Source: Clostridia bacterium
GTDB lineage: Bacteria; Bacillota; Clostridia; UBA1381
Length of the DNA: 49,352 nucleotides
Direction of reading: 5' to 3'
Assembly (NCBI GenBank): GCA_017404065.1
Contig: JAFRDB010000139.1
Coordinates: forward strand, 1 to 49,352
Part shown: one piece after another, positions 39,062-49,352 of the stretch
Numbering within the stretch: the stretch's first letter is position 1
How the letters are laid out: each line of letters starts with the position of its first letter
Notes under the pieces: generated by a model
Seen by the model: the letters and a program-made list of their open reading frames with translations, nothing else
Database searches by the model: none
What the model was told of the DNA's origin: nothing
Program-made: the position numbers and the translations under genes

Positions 39062-39874
39062 ATGCCGAAGGAAAAAAGAAAACGGTTTTTTATTATTACA
39101 GCTCTGGCGATAATCGTGCTTACGATACTGTCAGCGCTTGCGCGTCCGCCTGCGCACCATGAGGCGATAGGCGAGGTAATGCGTGACGCAGTCCTGCATG
39201 AGACAAACAAGATAAGTCTTCTTGGGCTTCTCGACGTAAATCCGGGGCTTATTGCCGCATTTACGGTAACGGGAATAGTGCTTGTGTTCTCGGTCATCGC
39301 GCGGATATTCGTAATACCGCGGTTTAAGACCGTGCCGGGCAGGTTTCAGCTTTTGCTGGAGTCGGCGGTAGGCTTTTTTGAGGATCTTGCCAAATCGAAC
39401 AGTCCTCACCGAAACACCTTCCTCGGCTCGTATGTATTTGCTGCCGGGTTTTATATCTTTGTCAGCACACTGTTTGAGCTGATCGGATTTCAGGCGGTCA
39501 CGACAAACGGGACGATAATATCGCTGCCCGCGCCGCTTTCGGATATAAACGGCGCGATAATGCTCGGCTGCCTGTCGTATCTTGTTATACTATCGGGCGG
39601 CATAGCGCAGAACGGAATAAGAGGAGTAGGGCTCGCGCTCAAGGAGTTCTCGCTTCCGGTCTCAATGAGCTTCAGAATGTTCGGCGCGCTGCTCTCAGGC
39701 GCGCTCGTAACGGAGATGGTGTATCACTATACGCATCTGAGCTACGGCTTGCCGGTCATTGTAGGCGTTCTGTTCACGCTTCTACACGCGCTTATACAGG
39801 CATACGTGCTCACGATGCTTACATCGCTCTTCTACGGCGAGGTAACAGAGCCTAAGGAAAAGCATAAGAAATAA
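39062..39874 (+). CDS. atpB: F0F1 ATP synthase subunit a
   Basis: A 270-residue membrane protein with six or so transmembrane helices, first gene of the operon. The essential arginine of the proton channel is at about residue 205 in SMSFRMFGALLSG. The last helix carries the usual HALIQAYVLTMLTSLFYGE, and EFSLPVSMSFR precedes it. It forms the half-channels against the c ring. AGGGAGGG precedes the ATG. No atpI or atpZ is seen before it. The N-terminal half has a periplasmic loop with HHEAIGEVMRDAVLHE. Confidence 0.93.
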   Translation: MPKEKRKRFFIITALAIIVLTILSALARPPAHHEAIGEVMRDAVLHETNKISLLGLLDVNPGLIAAFTVTGIVLVFSVIARIFVIPRFKTVPGRFQLLLESAVGFFEDLAKSNSPHRNTFLGSYVFAAGFYIFVSTLFELIGFQAVTTNGTIISLPAPLSDINGAIMLGCLSYLVILSGGIAQNGIRGVGLALKEFSLPVSMSFRMFGALLSGALVTEMVYHYTHLSYGLPVIVGVLFTLLHALIQAYVLTMLTSLFYGEVTEPKEKHKK

Positions 39875-39901
39875 ATATCAATACAACGGAGGTAAAATAA
39901 A

Positions 39902-40228
39902 ATGAAAAGATTTTCAAAGCTAATAACATCATTTTTTACTGCTATGGCAGTGCTTGCGGTATCGGCGACAGCGTTTGCTGCGGGCGAGGATGCTTCGTCA
40001 TCGCTTTTGTCCGCCAAGGCGTTTGCGGCGGTCATCGCTATAGGTATCGCTGCCGGCGCGGGTGCGATCGGAATGGGAATGGCTATCTCCAAGTCCGTTG
40101 AGGGCATAGCGCGTCAGCCGGAGGCTGAGAGCAGTATCCGTACAACGCTGATGCTCGGCCTCGTATTTGTCGAGACGGCTATCATTTACGCGCTTGTAAT
40201 AGCGATCCTTGTAATATTCGTATTATAA
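39902..40228 (+). CDS. atpE: F0F1 ATP synthase subunit c, with N-terminal signal-like extension
   Basis: 108 residues, longer than the usual 70-90. Residues 1-27 look like a signal peptide (MKRFSKLITSFF...AFA), followed by the two-helix hairpin. The polar loop is ARQPEAE (about 70-76) and the ion-binding glutamate is E91 in GLVFVETAIIYAL. The neighbour T92 is like the ES/ET pair of sodium-binding c subunits, but the position of the helix-1 glutamine of sodium types is M58 in AIGMGMAISKS. I therefore cannot decide between proton and sodium; proton seems more likely. AACGGAGGTAAAATAAA precedes the start. Confidence 0.93.
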   Translation: MKRFSKLITSFFTAMAVLAVSATAFAAGEDASSSLLSAKAFAAVIAIGIAAGAGAIGMGMAISKSVEGIARQPEAESSIRTTLMLGLVFVETAIIYALVIAILVIFVL

Positions 40229-40252
40229 ATCACACGAAAGCAGGTGGAGAAT

Positions 40253-40741
40253 TTGCCGCTTAATATAGATTTCCAGCAAATACTCCTTCATTTGCTCAAT
40301 TTCGTTATTCTATTTGCTATACTGTATTTTTTCCTCTACGGACCGGTGAAGAAGTTCATGGACGACCGCACGGAGCAGTATAAAAGGATGGACGAGAAGG
40401 CAAGGAAGGATGCGGAAGACGCAGCGAGTGCGAAGTCTGAGTACGAAACGCGGCTTGCTGAGGTCGGGAAAGAGATCGATAAAGAAAAGAAGGCTGCGCG
40501 GCGTTCCATAGCCGAGCAGACCGAAAAGAGTTTATACGCCGCAAAGCGTGAGGCAGAGCGGATAATTGACCAAGCCAATAAAAAGGCTGAAACGGACAGA
40601 GAGAGGATAATAGAGCAGGCGGGCGAGGATATTGCCGACATGGTTGCCGATGCGACTGAAAAGCTTGTACTGAAATCAAGTGCCTCTGAGAGCTATGACA
40701 GCTTCCTTGAAGCTGCATTAGGGGGTGAACGAAATGAGTGA
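40253..40741 (+). CDS. atpF: F0F1 ATP synthase subunit b
   Basis: About 162 residues. One transmembrane helix (about 9-27, [20 protein letters not shown]) with the conserved [10 protein letters not shown] after it, then a long charged coiled coil (about 45-150: [40 protein letters not shown]) that forms the peripheral stalk. I chose TTG 40253, preceded by AGGTGGAG; the GTG at 40244 lies inside that sequence and would add three residues. The stop overlaps the ATGA of the next start. The 63-bp repeat that begins in the last codons is unusual and is described separately. Confidence 0.9.
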   Translation: MPLNIDFQQILLHLLNFVILFAILYFFLYGPVKKFMDDRTEQYKRMDEKARKDAEDAASAKSEYETRLAEVGKEIDKEKKAARRSIAEQTEKSLYAAKREAERIIDQANKKAETDRERIIEQAGEDIADMVADATEKLVLKSSASESYDSFLEAALGGERNE

Positions 40742-40907
40742 TAACGAATTTCGTAGCCGTGTTGCTTCAGCAACAAACGGCGTAGCTATGAACGAAATGA
40801 GTGATAACGAATTTCGTAGCCGTGTTGCTTCAGCAACAAACGGCGTAGCTATGAACGAAATGAGTGATAACGAATTTCGTAGCCGTGTTGCTTCAGCAAC
40901 AAACGGC
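40725..40907. repeat. 63-bp palindromic unit, tandemly triplicated at the atpF/atpHA junction
   Basis: The units start at 40725, 40788 and 40851, exactly 63 bases apart; the third stops matching at about 40907. Apart from the first codon (GTG or ATG), the copies look identical. Each contains ACGAATTTCGT, then GCCGTGTTGC-TTCA-GCAACAAACGGC, a bulged hairpin, and encodes [21 protein letters not shown]. Read in reverse, the hairpin part has the same order as the repeat at 11397-11496 (CTACGSCGTTTG, GTTGC-loop-GCAAC, CTACGAAA). The first copy contains the real start ATGAGTGATAAC and the atpF stop. Confidence 0.9.
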
Positions 40908-42641
40908 GAGAACAATGCGGCAGATAAGATCACCGCTGTTTTGTTCTCCGATACTGCCCCGAGCGCTGAGCAGGAACAGGGCTTTTTAAAGTTCCTTAAA
41001 GGCAGATACGGCGAGGTTGAGCTGATCTGGAAGGAGAGCCGCGCGTTCCCCGGCGGATTCCGGCTTGAAGTCGGTGACGAGCTGTATGACTGGAGCGTGA
41101 ACGGAAGATTCCGTCAGCTTCGCGACGTGTTGGCGGAAGTGCCAAAATCAAACGGCAACATCATTCCTCTTATAAAGGAGACTGTACGGGACTGGACACC
41201 GAAGGCGCTTGCCGAGGAGGTCGGCACGGTAAAGACCGTAGGAGATGGCATAGCTACCGTGAGCGGTCTTAATAACGCTGCCTACGGCGAGATACTTATG
41301 TTCTCGTCAGGCGTGCGCGGTATGGCGCAGGATCTGAGGCGTAACGAGATAGGCTGCATCCTCTTCGGCGGCGAGGAGGAGATATACGCGGGCAGCAGCG
41401 TTAAACGCACCGGTAAGACAGCCGGCGTGCCGGTGGGCGAGGGCTTTATCGGCAGAGTAGTTGACGCGCTCGGCTCACCGATAGACGGCATGGGCGCTAT
41501 CGTGGCGGAGGATCACCGCCCCATTGAGAATCCGGCGCCGTCTATCATAGACCGTCAGCCGGTAGATACGCCTCTTGAGACAGGCATACTTTCAATAGAC
41601 TCGATGTTCCCGATAGGAAGGGGACAGCGAGAGCTTATAATCGGTGACAGGCAGACGGGAAAAACAGCTATCGCTACGGACACTATACTGAATCAGAAGG
41701 GTAAGGATGTTATCTGCATCTATGTTGCTATCGGACAGAAGGCAAGCTCTGTCGCGCAGCTCGTCAGCGAGCTTCGCGAGGCGGGAGCGATGGATTATAC
41801 GATAGTTGTAAACGCGTCCGCGTCAGACAGCGCGCCGCTGCAATATATAGCCCCGTATTCCGGGTGCGCGATGGGCGAATATTTTATGGAGAAGGGCAAG
41901 GACGTTCTGATAGTCTATGACGATCTTTCAAAGCACGCCATAGCATACCGTTCAATGAGCCTTCTGCTTGAGCGCGCGCCGGGACGCGAGGCGTATCCGG
42001 GCGACGTGTTCTATCTGCATTCAAGACTGCTTGAGCGCAGCGCGAGAATGAACGAGGAGAGCGGAGGCGGAAGCATAACCGCGCTTCCTATAGTAGAAAC
42101 ACAGGCGGGCGACGTTTCCGCCTATATCCCGACAAACGTAATATCCATAACCGACGGACAGATATTCCTTGAAAGCAGTCTGTTCTTTGCGGGACAAAGG
42201 CCGGCTGTAAACGTAGGTCTTTCGGTATCGCGTGTCGGCGGTGACGCGCAGACAAAGGCGATGAAGAAGGCGTCAGGTGCGCTCAGGCTCGATCTTGCGC
42301 AGTACCGCGAGATGGAGGTGTTCACGCAGTTCGCAAGCGATCTTGACGATGCCACAAAGCGCCAGCTCAAATACGGTCAGGGACTTATGCAGGCGCTGAA
42401 GCAGGACAGATATAAGCCGTACAGCATGAAGGAGCAGGTCATTATACTTGTTACCGTGCTTGGCAGGCTGTTTATCGATGTACCTCCGTCAGAGATAAAG
42501 CAGCTTATTTCGGATATGCTCAAATATTTTGACGATAAGGAATTTGAGCTTTGTGAGCGGATCGCAAATACGGGAATGCTTACAGACGAGGACAAAGCCG
42601 CGATAATAAGTGCGGCGAAAAAGTTTTTAGAAACGCGTTAA
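40734..42641 (+). CDS. atpA: Fused delta-like C-terminal domain and alpha subunit of F1 ATP synthase
   Basis: A 635-residue protein, about 130 residues longer than the usual alpha. Residues 1-58 are encoded by the triplicated repeat. About 62-128 resemble the C-terminal domain of delta ([20 protein letters not shown], then [19 protein letters not shown]). From about 140 it is alpha: [19 protein letters not shown], Walker [10 protein letters not shown] at about 304-312, [18 protein letters not shown], then the conserved [15 protein letters not shown]. The N-terminal helical domain of delta is missing, and no separate atpH lies between atpF and this gene. ATG 40734 (ATGA overlap with the atpF stop) with AGGGGGTG in front is likely the true start; GTG 40725 would add three residues. 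Alpha carries the non-catalytic nucleotide site. Confidence 0.88.
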   Translation: MSDNEFRSRVASATNGVAMNEMSDNEFRSRVASATNGVAMNEMSDNEFRSRVASATNGENNAADKITAVLFSDTAPSAEQEQGFLKFLKGRYGEVELIWKESRAFPGGFRLEVGDELYDWSVNGRFRQLRDVLAEVPKSNGNIIPLIKETVRDWTPKALAEEVGTVKTVGDGIATVSGLNNAAYGEILMFSSGVRGMAQDLRRNEIGCILFGGEEEIYAGSSVKRTGKTAGVPVGEGFIGRVVDALGSPIDGMGAIVAEDHRPIENPAPSIIDRQPVDTPLETGILSIDSMFPIGRGQRELIIGDRQTGKTAIATDTILNQKGKDVICIYVAIGQKASSVAQLVSELREAGAMDYTIVVNASASDSAPLQYIAPYSGCAMGEYFMEKGKDVLIVYDDLSKHAIAYRSMSLLLERAPGREAYPGDVFYLHSRLLERSARMNEESGGGSITALPIVETQAGDVSAYIPTNVISITDGQIFLESSLFFAGQRPAVNVGLSVSRVGGDAQTKAMKKASGALRLDLAQYREMEVFTQFASDLDDATKRQLKYGQGLMQALKQDRYKPYSMKEQVIILVTVLGRLFIDVPPSEIKQLISDMLKYFDDKEFELCERIANTGMLTDEDKAAIISAAKKFLETR

Positions 42642-42656
42642 GAAAGCGGGTGAACC

Positions 42657-44952
<2,296 letters not shown>

Positions 44953-44953
<1 letters not shown>

Positions 44954-45363
44954 TGAATACATTCGAGCTTAGATTCCTTGCGGCTGAAAAGCCGATCTAT
45001 GAGGGCGAATGCATCTCGCTTGTTATCCCTACCATCTCAGGACAGTACGGTGTACAGGCGATGCATTATAACATGACCGCGGCAATAGTGCCGGGGCTTT
45101 TGAAGCTGACGCTGCCAGACGGCGCAGTTATGGTTGCGGCGGTGTCCGAGGGGATCATAAAGGTAGAGGACAATGTGGTATTGGTCCTTGTAGATACAGC
45201 AGAGCGTCCCGAGGAGATAGACGAAAACCGTGCCAAGCGCGCCGCAGTCGCAGCGCACGAGGCTATATTACAGAAAAAAAGCATACAGGATTACAACATG
45301 GCGCAGGCAAAGATGGCGCGCGCTCTTAACAGGCTGAGGGTGAAGAGGCGCAGTATAAATTAA
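44953..45363 (+). CDS. atpC: F1 ATP synthase subunit epsilon
   Basis: A 136-residue protein with the N-terminal beta-sandwich (FELRFLAAEKPIYEGECISLVI, then HYNMTAAIVPGLLKLTLPDG, then VAAVSEGIIKVEDNVVLVLVD) and the C-terminal helical hairpin (AKRAAVAAHEAILQKKSIQD, MAQAKMARALNRLRVKRRS). It inhibits ATP hydrolysis and joins gamma to the c ring. Starts with the one-base overlap TAATG after atpD. It is the last gene of the operon; the palindromic element 45367-45475 follows and may terminate the transcript. Confidence 0.93.
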
Positions 45364-45366
45364 GGG

Positions 45367-45475
45367 CTAAGTTTGGATAAAATCGCCCATCTCGCACGTT
45401 TTCACAAGCTTATGTACACTGAGTACACGGCGCTTGTTCAAACGCACGATCTGAACGATTTTCTCTCAAACTTAG
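45367..45475. repeat. Long hairpin, copy 3 of the leader-hairpin family
   Basis: Terminal inverted repeat CTAAGTTTG / CAAACTTAG, then AAAATCG / CGATTTT, CTCGCACGTTTTCACAAGC / GCTTGTTCAAACGCACGA and GTACACTGAGTAC at the tip. It is the most regular of the three copies. It starts four bases after the atpC stop and ends 31 bases before the start of the second PL11 lyase. Confidence 0.75.
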
Positions 45476-45506
45476 GTTATTGTGGAAGGATTTCAAGATA
45501 ATCATT

Positions 45507-48425
45507 ATGAAAAAAATTTTATCTTTATCTGCAGCGGCTGCTGTCGCAATATCGGCGCTGTGTAATATATATGTAAGCGCGGACTCTGCCAACACCTCCG
45601 TTACCTACAATTACGGAAGCAAAAATAATACGCGTGATATGGAAAAGCTTGACCGCGGTCTTGTCGCGATAACGACAGCGAACGGTGTTTATTTGTCATG
45701 GAGGCTTCTCGGAGACGAGTCTACGATCGCCGATATCAAAAATGCGCCGGGCTTTATCGTATATAAGAACGGGAGCGAGCTTGCGAGGGTCACGGACAGC
45801 ACAAACTATCTTGACGCGGGCGGCAGCGCGCGCGACAGCTACAGCGTGGCTGTTATCGGCGGCGAAGAATGCGAAGCAGTAAAGCCGTACGGTAGCAGCT
45901 ATTTTGATATAAAGCTTGACAAACCCAAGGATACCGTTCTGCCGGACGGGCAAACATATTCGTATGCCACAAACGATGCATCCTGCGGTGATCTTGACGG
46001 TGACGGAGAGTACGAGATAATACTTAAATGGGACTGCAACGCTAAAGACAATTCGCATGAGGGCTATACCGGCAATGTCATACTTGACGCGTACAAGCTT
46101 GACGGTACAAAGCTGTGGCGGATAGACTTAGGTCAGAACATACGCGCCGGAGCGCATTATACGCAGTTTTTGGTATATGACTTTGACGGTGACGGCGGAG
46201 CGGAGCTTGCCTGTAAGACCGCGCCCGGGTCAAAGGACTCGAAAGATAGATATGTCACCAAGGCAAGCCATGTTACCGAGATAGCAGAGGTATCGGACGA
46301 TATAAATAAGACGAGCTATGTTAATTCAGCCGGCAGAGTGCTTGACGGTGATGAGTATTATACCGTGTTTGACGGTGACGGTACGGCGATAGACACAATA
46401 TATTATCCTTTCCCGCGCGGCAATATCGCTTCGTGGGGCAATAATGAGGGTTACGGAAACAGGGTTGACAGGTTTTTGGGCACTGTCGCATATCTTGACG
46501 GAGAAACACCGTACATGATATCGGTACGCGGCTACTATGGAAAGACGACAGTCGCGGCGATGCGGCTCAATGGCGGAGAGCTGTCTGTATATAAGACCTT
46601 TACAACAGAAAGCGTCGGCACTCAATATGAGGGACAGGGCAACCACAGTATGCTTGCGGCTGATGTGGATAATGACGGATGTGACGAGATAATTACAGGC
46701 TCTATCTGTCTTGATAACGACCTTTCGCTCAAATGGTGCGGCGGCAGAGGACACGGGGACGCACACCATATAGGCAATTATGATCCCACGCATGAGGGGC
46801 TTGAATACTTTACAGTGCATGAGAGCGGCGGATACGATATATACGGTTCGACAACCGCGACATTTGGGAAAGCGGCGGATTACGGAATGACGGTATATGA
46901 TGCCGCCACCGGTGAGGAGCTTTTCCACGAGGGAGCAAGCTCTGATACAGGCAGAGGCGTTATGGCTGATATCGGTATGGGCGGATATTACCAGATCTGG
47001 AGCTCAGGGAATGGTCTGTATTTTTCAAACGGCGGAACAAGCTTTTCCGCCGGCTCAAAGAACGGGCTTTCCCAAAACTTCCGTATCTTTTGGGACGGCG
47101 ATCTTTATGATGAGCTTCTTGACAAGACAACCGTTACCGACTGGAACGGCAGCGGGATGAGCGATATATTCACGGCATCCGGCTGTACCTCTGTGAACGG
47201 AACTAAGGCAAATCCGGCTCTTAGTGCGGATATTTTAGGTGACTGGCGGGAGGAGCTGGTATATCCCACATCAGACAGCAGCGCGCTCAGGGTTTATATG
47301 ACTACCGAGCTTACCGAATATAAGCTGCCGACGCTTATGCACGACCCTGTTTACAGGATGGGGGTCACAGCGGAGCAGACCGCGTATAACCAGCCGCCGC
47401 ATATCGGATATTATATTTCAGAAGAAAGCTTTTACATTCCCGATGAGCCACGCGGAGAGGGTACAAGGACGTATGCCGGCTATATAACCTACAGTGAGCC
47501 GGAATATGACGGGTTTTCTGCACAAATGGGAACAACATCTCTATCAAATACCATAGGGAATGTGACGTATACGCTTGCCGGCAGAGGCGGAGGCGGTGAC
47601 GAAACGACTGTTTATTCGATAAAAAAAGAGGAGGATAACGATTACTTCCATCTTGCTCTCGGACGCTTTACCGGAGGCGGCAGAACACCGTATATCACCT
47701 TCAGCGGGATGAGCGGGACGTCGCGTTCTTATGACAGTGTTCTGGGGATGGATATAAGATTTGAATACAGCGCCGGCTATCCTGTTACGGTCAGGGTATC
47801 CGATTCATCTGGCAACGAGATAGAAAGCTTTTCGGCAGGATCGGAGGGCATAGATAACGGGGAATGGTATACCTATAAGCTGATATACCATAACGGTAAA
47901 TATTACAGAGCATTATATAAAAAGGGCAGCACGGCAGAGCCGAAGCTTATAAAATCGCTCACCTCCGTTTATGGCGCGGCAAGGCTTGATCTTTTGCCGA
48001 CAGGCAGTACCGGCGGAGACCTGGGAAAAACACAGGATGCGGGAATAAGCCTTGACAATGTGATGCTCTATACAAATGACGGGATCCCCGTACCGACACC
48101 GACACCGACGGCAACAACCGCGCCGACACAGACACCAACGGCAGCTCCGGCAACAGCCGCGCCGACACCGACACCGACGGCAGTCCCGGCAACAGCCGCG
48201 CCGGAGATAGTGTATTCGGAAGGACGTATCACAATAAAAGGAGACGTGCCGGAGGATGCTATTCTGATAGAGGCGGTCTATGATAAGGACGGAGTTATGA
48301 TAGGTATAAAGCTGTATTCAGTGTTTGAAGAGATCGTGATGCCGGAATTGGACGGAACACTTAAATATATGCTATGGGACGGACTGAAAACACAAAGACC
48401 TTTGGATGTAGTGTATCGAAAATAA
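45507..48425 (+). CDS. Secreted rhamnogalacturonan lyase, family PL11, with PT-rich linker and C-terminal module
   Basis: A 972-residue protein. Signal peptide 1-24 (MKKILSLSAAAAVAISALCN, then IYVSA). The PL11 region is about 38-640: LDRGLVAITTANGVYLSWRL, DxDGDG calcium-like loops (DLDGDGEYEII, DFDGDGGAELA), DVDNDGCDEII, then ADILGDWREELVYP and AYNQPPHIGYYI. About 655-850 is a second beta-rich, probably carbohydrate-binding, region; 860-900 is a Pro/Thr/Ala linker; the end (about 902-972) is a small module I have no name for (KGDVPEDAILIEAVYDKDG). It differs from the first lyase in lacking copper-amine-oxidase-like modules. ATG 45507 starts the signal peptide; the nearest GGAAGGA is about 16 bases upstream, so initiation may be weak. 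Confidence 0.92.
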   Translation: MKKILSLSAAAAVAISALCNIYVSADSANTSVTYNYGSKNNTRDMEKLDRGLVAITTANGVYLSWRLLGDESTIADIKNAPGFIVYKNGSELARVTDSTNYLDAGGSARDSYSVAVIGGEECEAVKPYGSSYFDIKLDKPKDTVLPDGQTYSYATNDASCGDLDGDGEYEIILKWDCNAKDNSHEGYTGNVILDAYKLDGTKLWRIDLGQNIRAGAHYTQFLVYDFDGDGGAELACKTAPGSKDSKDRYVTKASHVTEIAEVSDDINKTSYVNSAGRVLDGDEYYTVFDGDGTAIDTIYYPFPRGNIASWGNNEGYGNRVDRFLGTVAYLDGETPYMISVRGYYGKTTVAAMRLNGGELSVYKTFTTESVGTQYEGQGNHSMLAADVDNDGCDEIITGSICLDNDLSLKWCGGRGHGDAHHIGNYDPTHEGLEYFTVHESGGYDIYGSTTATFGKAADYGMTVYDAATGEELFHEGASSDTGRGVMADIGMGGYYQIWSSGNGLYFSNGGTSFSAGSKNGLSQNFRIFWDGDLYDELLDKTTVTDWNGSGMSDIFTASGCTSVNGTKANPALSADILGDWREELVYPTSDSSALRVYMTTELTEYKLPTLMHDPVYRMGVTAEQTAYNQPPHIGYYISEESFYIPDEPRGEGTRTYAGYITYSEPEYDGFSAQMGTTSLSNTIGNVTYTLAGRGGGGDETTVYSIKKEEDNDYFHLALGRFTGGGRTPYITFSGMSGTSRSYDSVLGMDIRFEYSAGYPVTVRVSDSSGNEIESFSAGSEGIDNGEWYTYKLIYHNGKYYRALYKKGSTAEPKLIKSLTSVYGAARLDLLPTGSTGGDLGKTQDAGISLDNVMLYTNDGIPVPTPTPTATTAPTQTPTAAPATAAPTPTPTAVPATAAPEIVYSEGRITIKGDVPEDAILIEAVYDKDGVMIGIKLYSVFEEIVMPELDGTLKYMLWDGLKTQRPLDVVYRK

Positions 48426-48448
48426 AAATAGGACGATATTAAAACTAC

Positions 48449-48547
48449 TAAAAAAGTGAAAAGTGAAAAGTGAAAATGGAGCAGAGCTAAACCGCAGATT
48501 TATCATGTGAAAGCATATTTCTTTTCACTTTCAACTTTCCACTTTGA
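48449..48547. repeat. Palindromic repeat with GTGAAAA direct repeats in the arms
   Basis: Left arm AAAAGTGAAAAGTGAAAAGT, right arm TTTTCACTTTCAACTTTCC plus ACTTT. The loop (about 55 bases) has no obvious feature. Such AGTGAAAA-arm palindromes are typical of dispersed intergenic elements. It lies between the second lyase gene and smpB, which converge, and may serve both as terminator. Confidence 0.7.
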
Positions 48548-48576
48548 GCGAAGCGACATAAACAGAAATTCAGCTT

Positions 48577-49044
48577 TTAATACCTGCTGTTTTTGATCGC
48601 TCTGTCCATATTGCGTTTTGCGTCGCGGCGTGCGATATCCTCGCGTTTGTCGTAGAGCTTTTTACCCTTTACCAGAGCCAGCTCGACCTTGACGAGCGAA
48701 TTTTTCAGATATACCTTCAGCGGCACAAGCGAAAGACCCTGCTCCTTGAGCTGCTGAGAAAGCTTCAGTATTTCTCTTTTATGCATCAGCAGCTTCCTTT
48801 CACGGAGAGGATCGCGGTTAAAGATATTGCCCTTCTCGAACGGGCTTATGTTCATCCCCTTAAGCCATATCTCGCCGCCGGTTACAGACGCGTATGAGTC
48901 CTTGATATTGACCTTGCCCTCGCGGATGGATTTTACCTCCGTTCCGGCAAGCTCTATACCACACTCATAGCTTTCCAGTATAAAATATTCATGCCGCGCC
49001 TTTTTGTTTTGCGCGATTATTTTGATATTATTCTTTTCTGCCAT
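48577..49044 (-). CDS. smpB: SsrA-binding protein
   Basis: A 155-residue RNA-binding protein needed for tmRNA-mediated ribosome rescue. It shows [20 protein letters not shown] and [20 protein letters not shown] near the N-terminus, [14 protein letters not shown] PYxxGN region, [13 protein letters not shown] and [20 protein letters not shown] followed by [19 protein letters not shown]. The basic C-terminal tail ([11 protein letters not shown]) is complete. The length is standard. No ssrA gene was found in the window. The 48426-48576 gap holds the AGTGAAAA palindrome. Confidence 0.96.
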   Translation of the reverse strand: MAEKNNIKIIAQNKKARHEYFILESYECGIELAGTEVKSIREGKVNIKDSYASVTGGEIWLKGMNISPFEKGNIFNRDPLRERKLLMHKREILKLSQQLKEQGLSLVPLKVYLKNSLVKVELALVKGKKLYDKREDIARRDAKRNMDRAIKNSRY

Positions 49045-49167
49045 AGAAATCCCTCTGTTTGTTCAATGTTGTCAAACACCGCTCGCGGTATCTGCTCGAT
49101 CTTACCCATTCGGCTTGACGAAATTGCACGATAAATTTCAGTTTAGTGGGCTGATGTTTGCGGTGCG

Positions 49168-49349
49168 GCTCTGCTGTCCCTGCCTTGGGGCAGGGTGCCG
49201 AGCTTGCGAGGCGGGTTGGGGGCTGCGGCATAGGTAGATTACATCTAAAACCGCTAATTTACGGCGTTCGTTAGCGTCGTAACCCCCAATCCGACCTTTG
49301 CGAACGAGTTCGCAAAGCCCACCTTGCCCCAGGGCAAGGACAGCGGAGC
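49168..49349. repeat. MITE-like element with 30-bp terminal inverted repeats
   Basis: Left end GCTCTGCTGTCCCTGCCTTG plus GGGCAGGGTG; right end CACCTTGCCCCAGGGCAAGG plus ACAGCGGAGC, imperfectly complementary over 30 bases. Inner pairs include TTGGGGGCT / ACCCCCAA and TTTGCGAACGAGTTCGCAAA. ACGGCGTTCGTTAGCGTCGT is like the CTACGGCGT repeat. The element reaches the last bases of the window. A run AAATTTCAGTTTAGTGGGCT just upstream (about 49134) resembles one end of the 19391 family, so a partial second element may lie there. Nothing else is seen between 49045 and the end. Confidence 0.75.
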
Positions 49350-49352
49350 ATC

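Noticed and set aside
39902..40228. Clear sodium-type ATP synthase
   Set aside because: Only half of the sodium signature is present (ET in helix 2, but Met instead of Gln in helix 1).
40718..40933. Open frame on the minus strand across the 63-bp repeats (repeated [11 protein letters not shown])
   Set aside because: Purely the antisense of the tandem repeat within atpF/atpA; no ribosome binding site.

Overview
The window looks like a chromosome segment of a Gram-positive, anaerobic, gut-type Clostridia bacterium. This is inferred from strong AGGAGG-type ribosome binding sites, sigma-A-like promoters, an FMN riboswitch, S-layer homology (SLH) and copper-amine-oxidase-like surface modules, two secreted family PL11 rhamnogalacturonan lyases and many short hairpin repeats. 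A pectin-degrading Oscillospirales or Monoglobus-like organism fits. No rRNA or tRNA gene was seen, so the taxonomy is only an inference.

Layout. 1-1.3 kb: a MITE-like repeat and two phage-structural-like genes on the minus strand. 1.5-8 kb: an XRE regulator, then what looks like the end of a cell-surface polysaccharide cluster (nucleotidyltransferase-fold protein, two VanZ-family proteins, hexapeptide acyltransferase, a GHMP kinase resembling plant galacturonokinase, a sugar-phosphate nucleotidyltransferase), a short remnant of a UDP-sugar dehydrogenase and an anion permease. 8.2-11.3 kb: first PL11 lyase. 11.7-18 kb: Na+/solute symporter, SLH-anchored M13 metallopeptidase and acyl-CoA synthetase. 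18-31 kb: riboflavin operon (FMN riboswitch, ribD, ribE, ribBA, ribH), split between ribBA and ribH by a 9 kb AT-richer RHS polymorphic-toxin island. 31-39 kb, minus strand: small proteins, proB, a ParB-like gene with a long structured leader, rsmG, tatD, 5-formyl-THF cyclo-ligase, DJ-1/PfpI protein, two-component system and a small alarmone synthetase. 39-45.4 kb: ATP synthase operon. 45.4-49.4 kb: second PL11 lyase, smpB and another MITE.

Most notable points. (1) The RHS island sits inside the riboflavin operon and the 3' end of ribBA is repeated, with a stop codon, just before ribH; this marks the insertion boundaries. (2) The island is a modular graveyard: a full RHS protein with an adjacent candidate immunity gene, a displaced M91-type protease tip with an SLH partner, a 62-bp scrap of a different RHS gene, and clusters of a REP-like hairpin between modules. 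(3) The ATP synthase has no free full-length delta subunit: a delta C-terminal-like domain is fused to the N-terminus of alpha, and a 63-bp palindromic unit is tandemly triplicated, in frame, at its start. (4) One hairpin family occurs three times, each time just upstream of a gene. (5) A roughly 340-nt hairpin-rich leader with a good promoter precedes the ParB-like gene.

The genes fit a plant-polysaccharide life style: extracellular rhamnogalacturonan cleavage, possible galacturonic-acid salvage into nucleotide sugars for the cell surface, and contact-dependent or secreted competition through RHS toxins. All functional calls come from reading motifs by eye; no database search was run.
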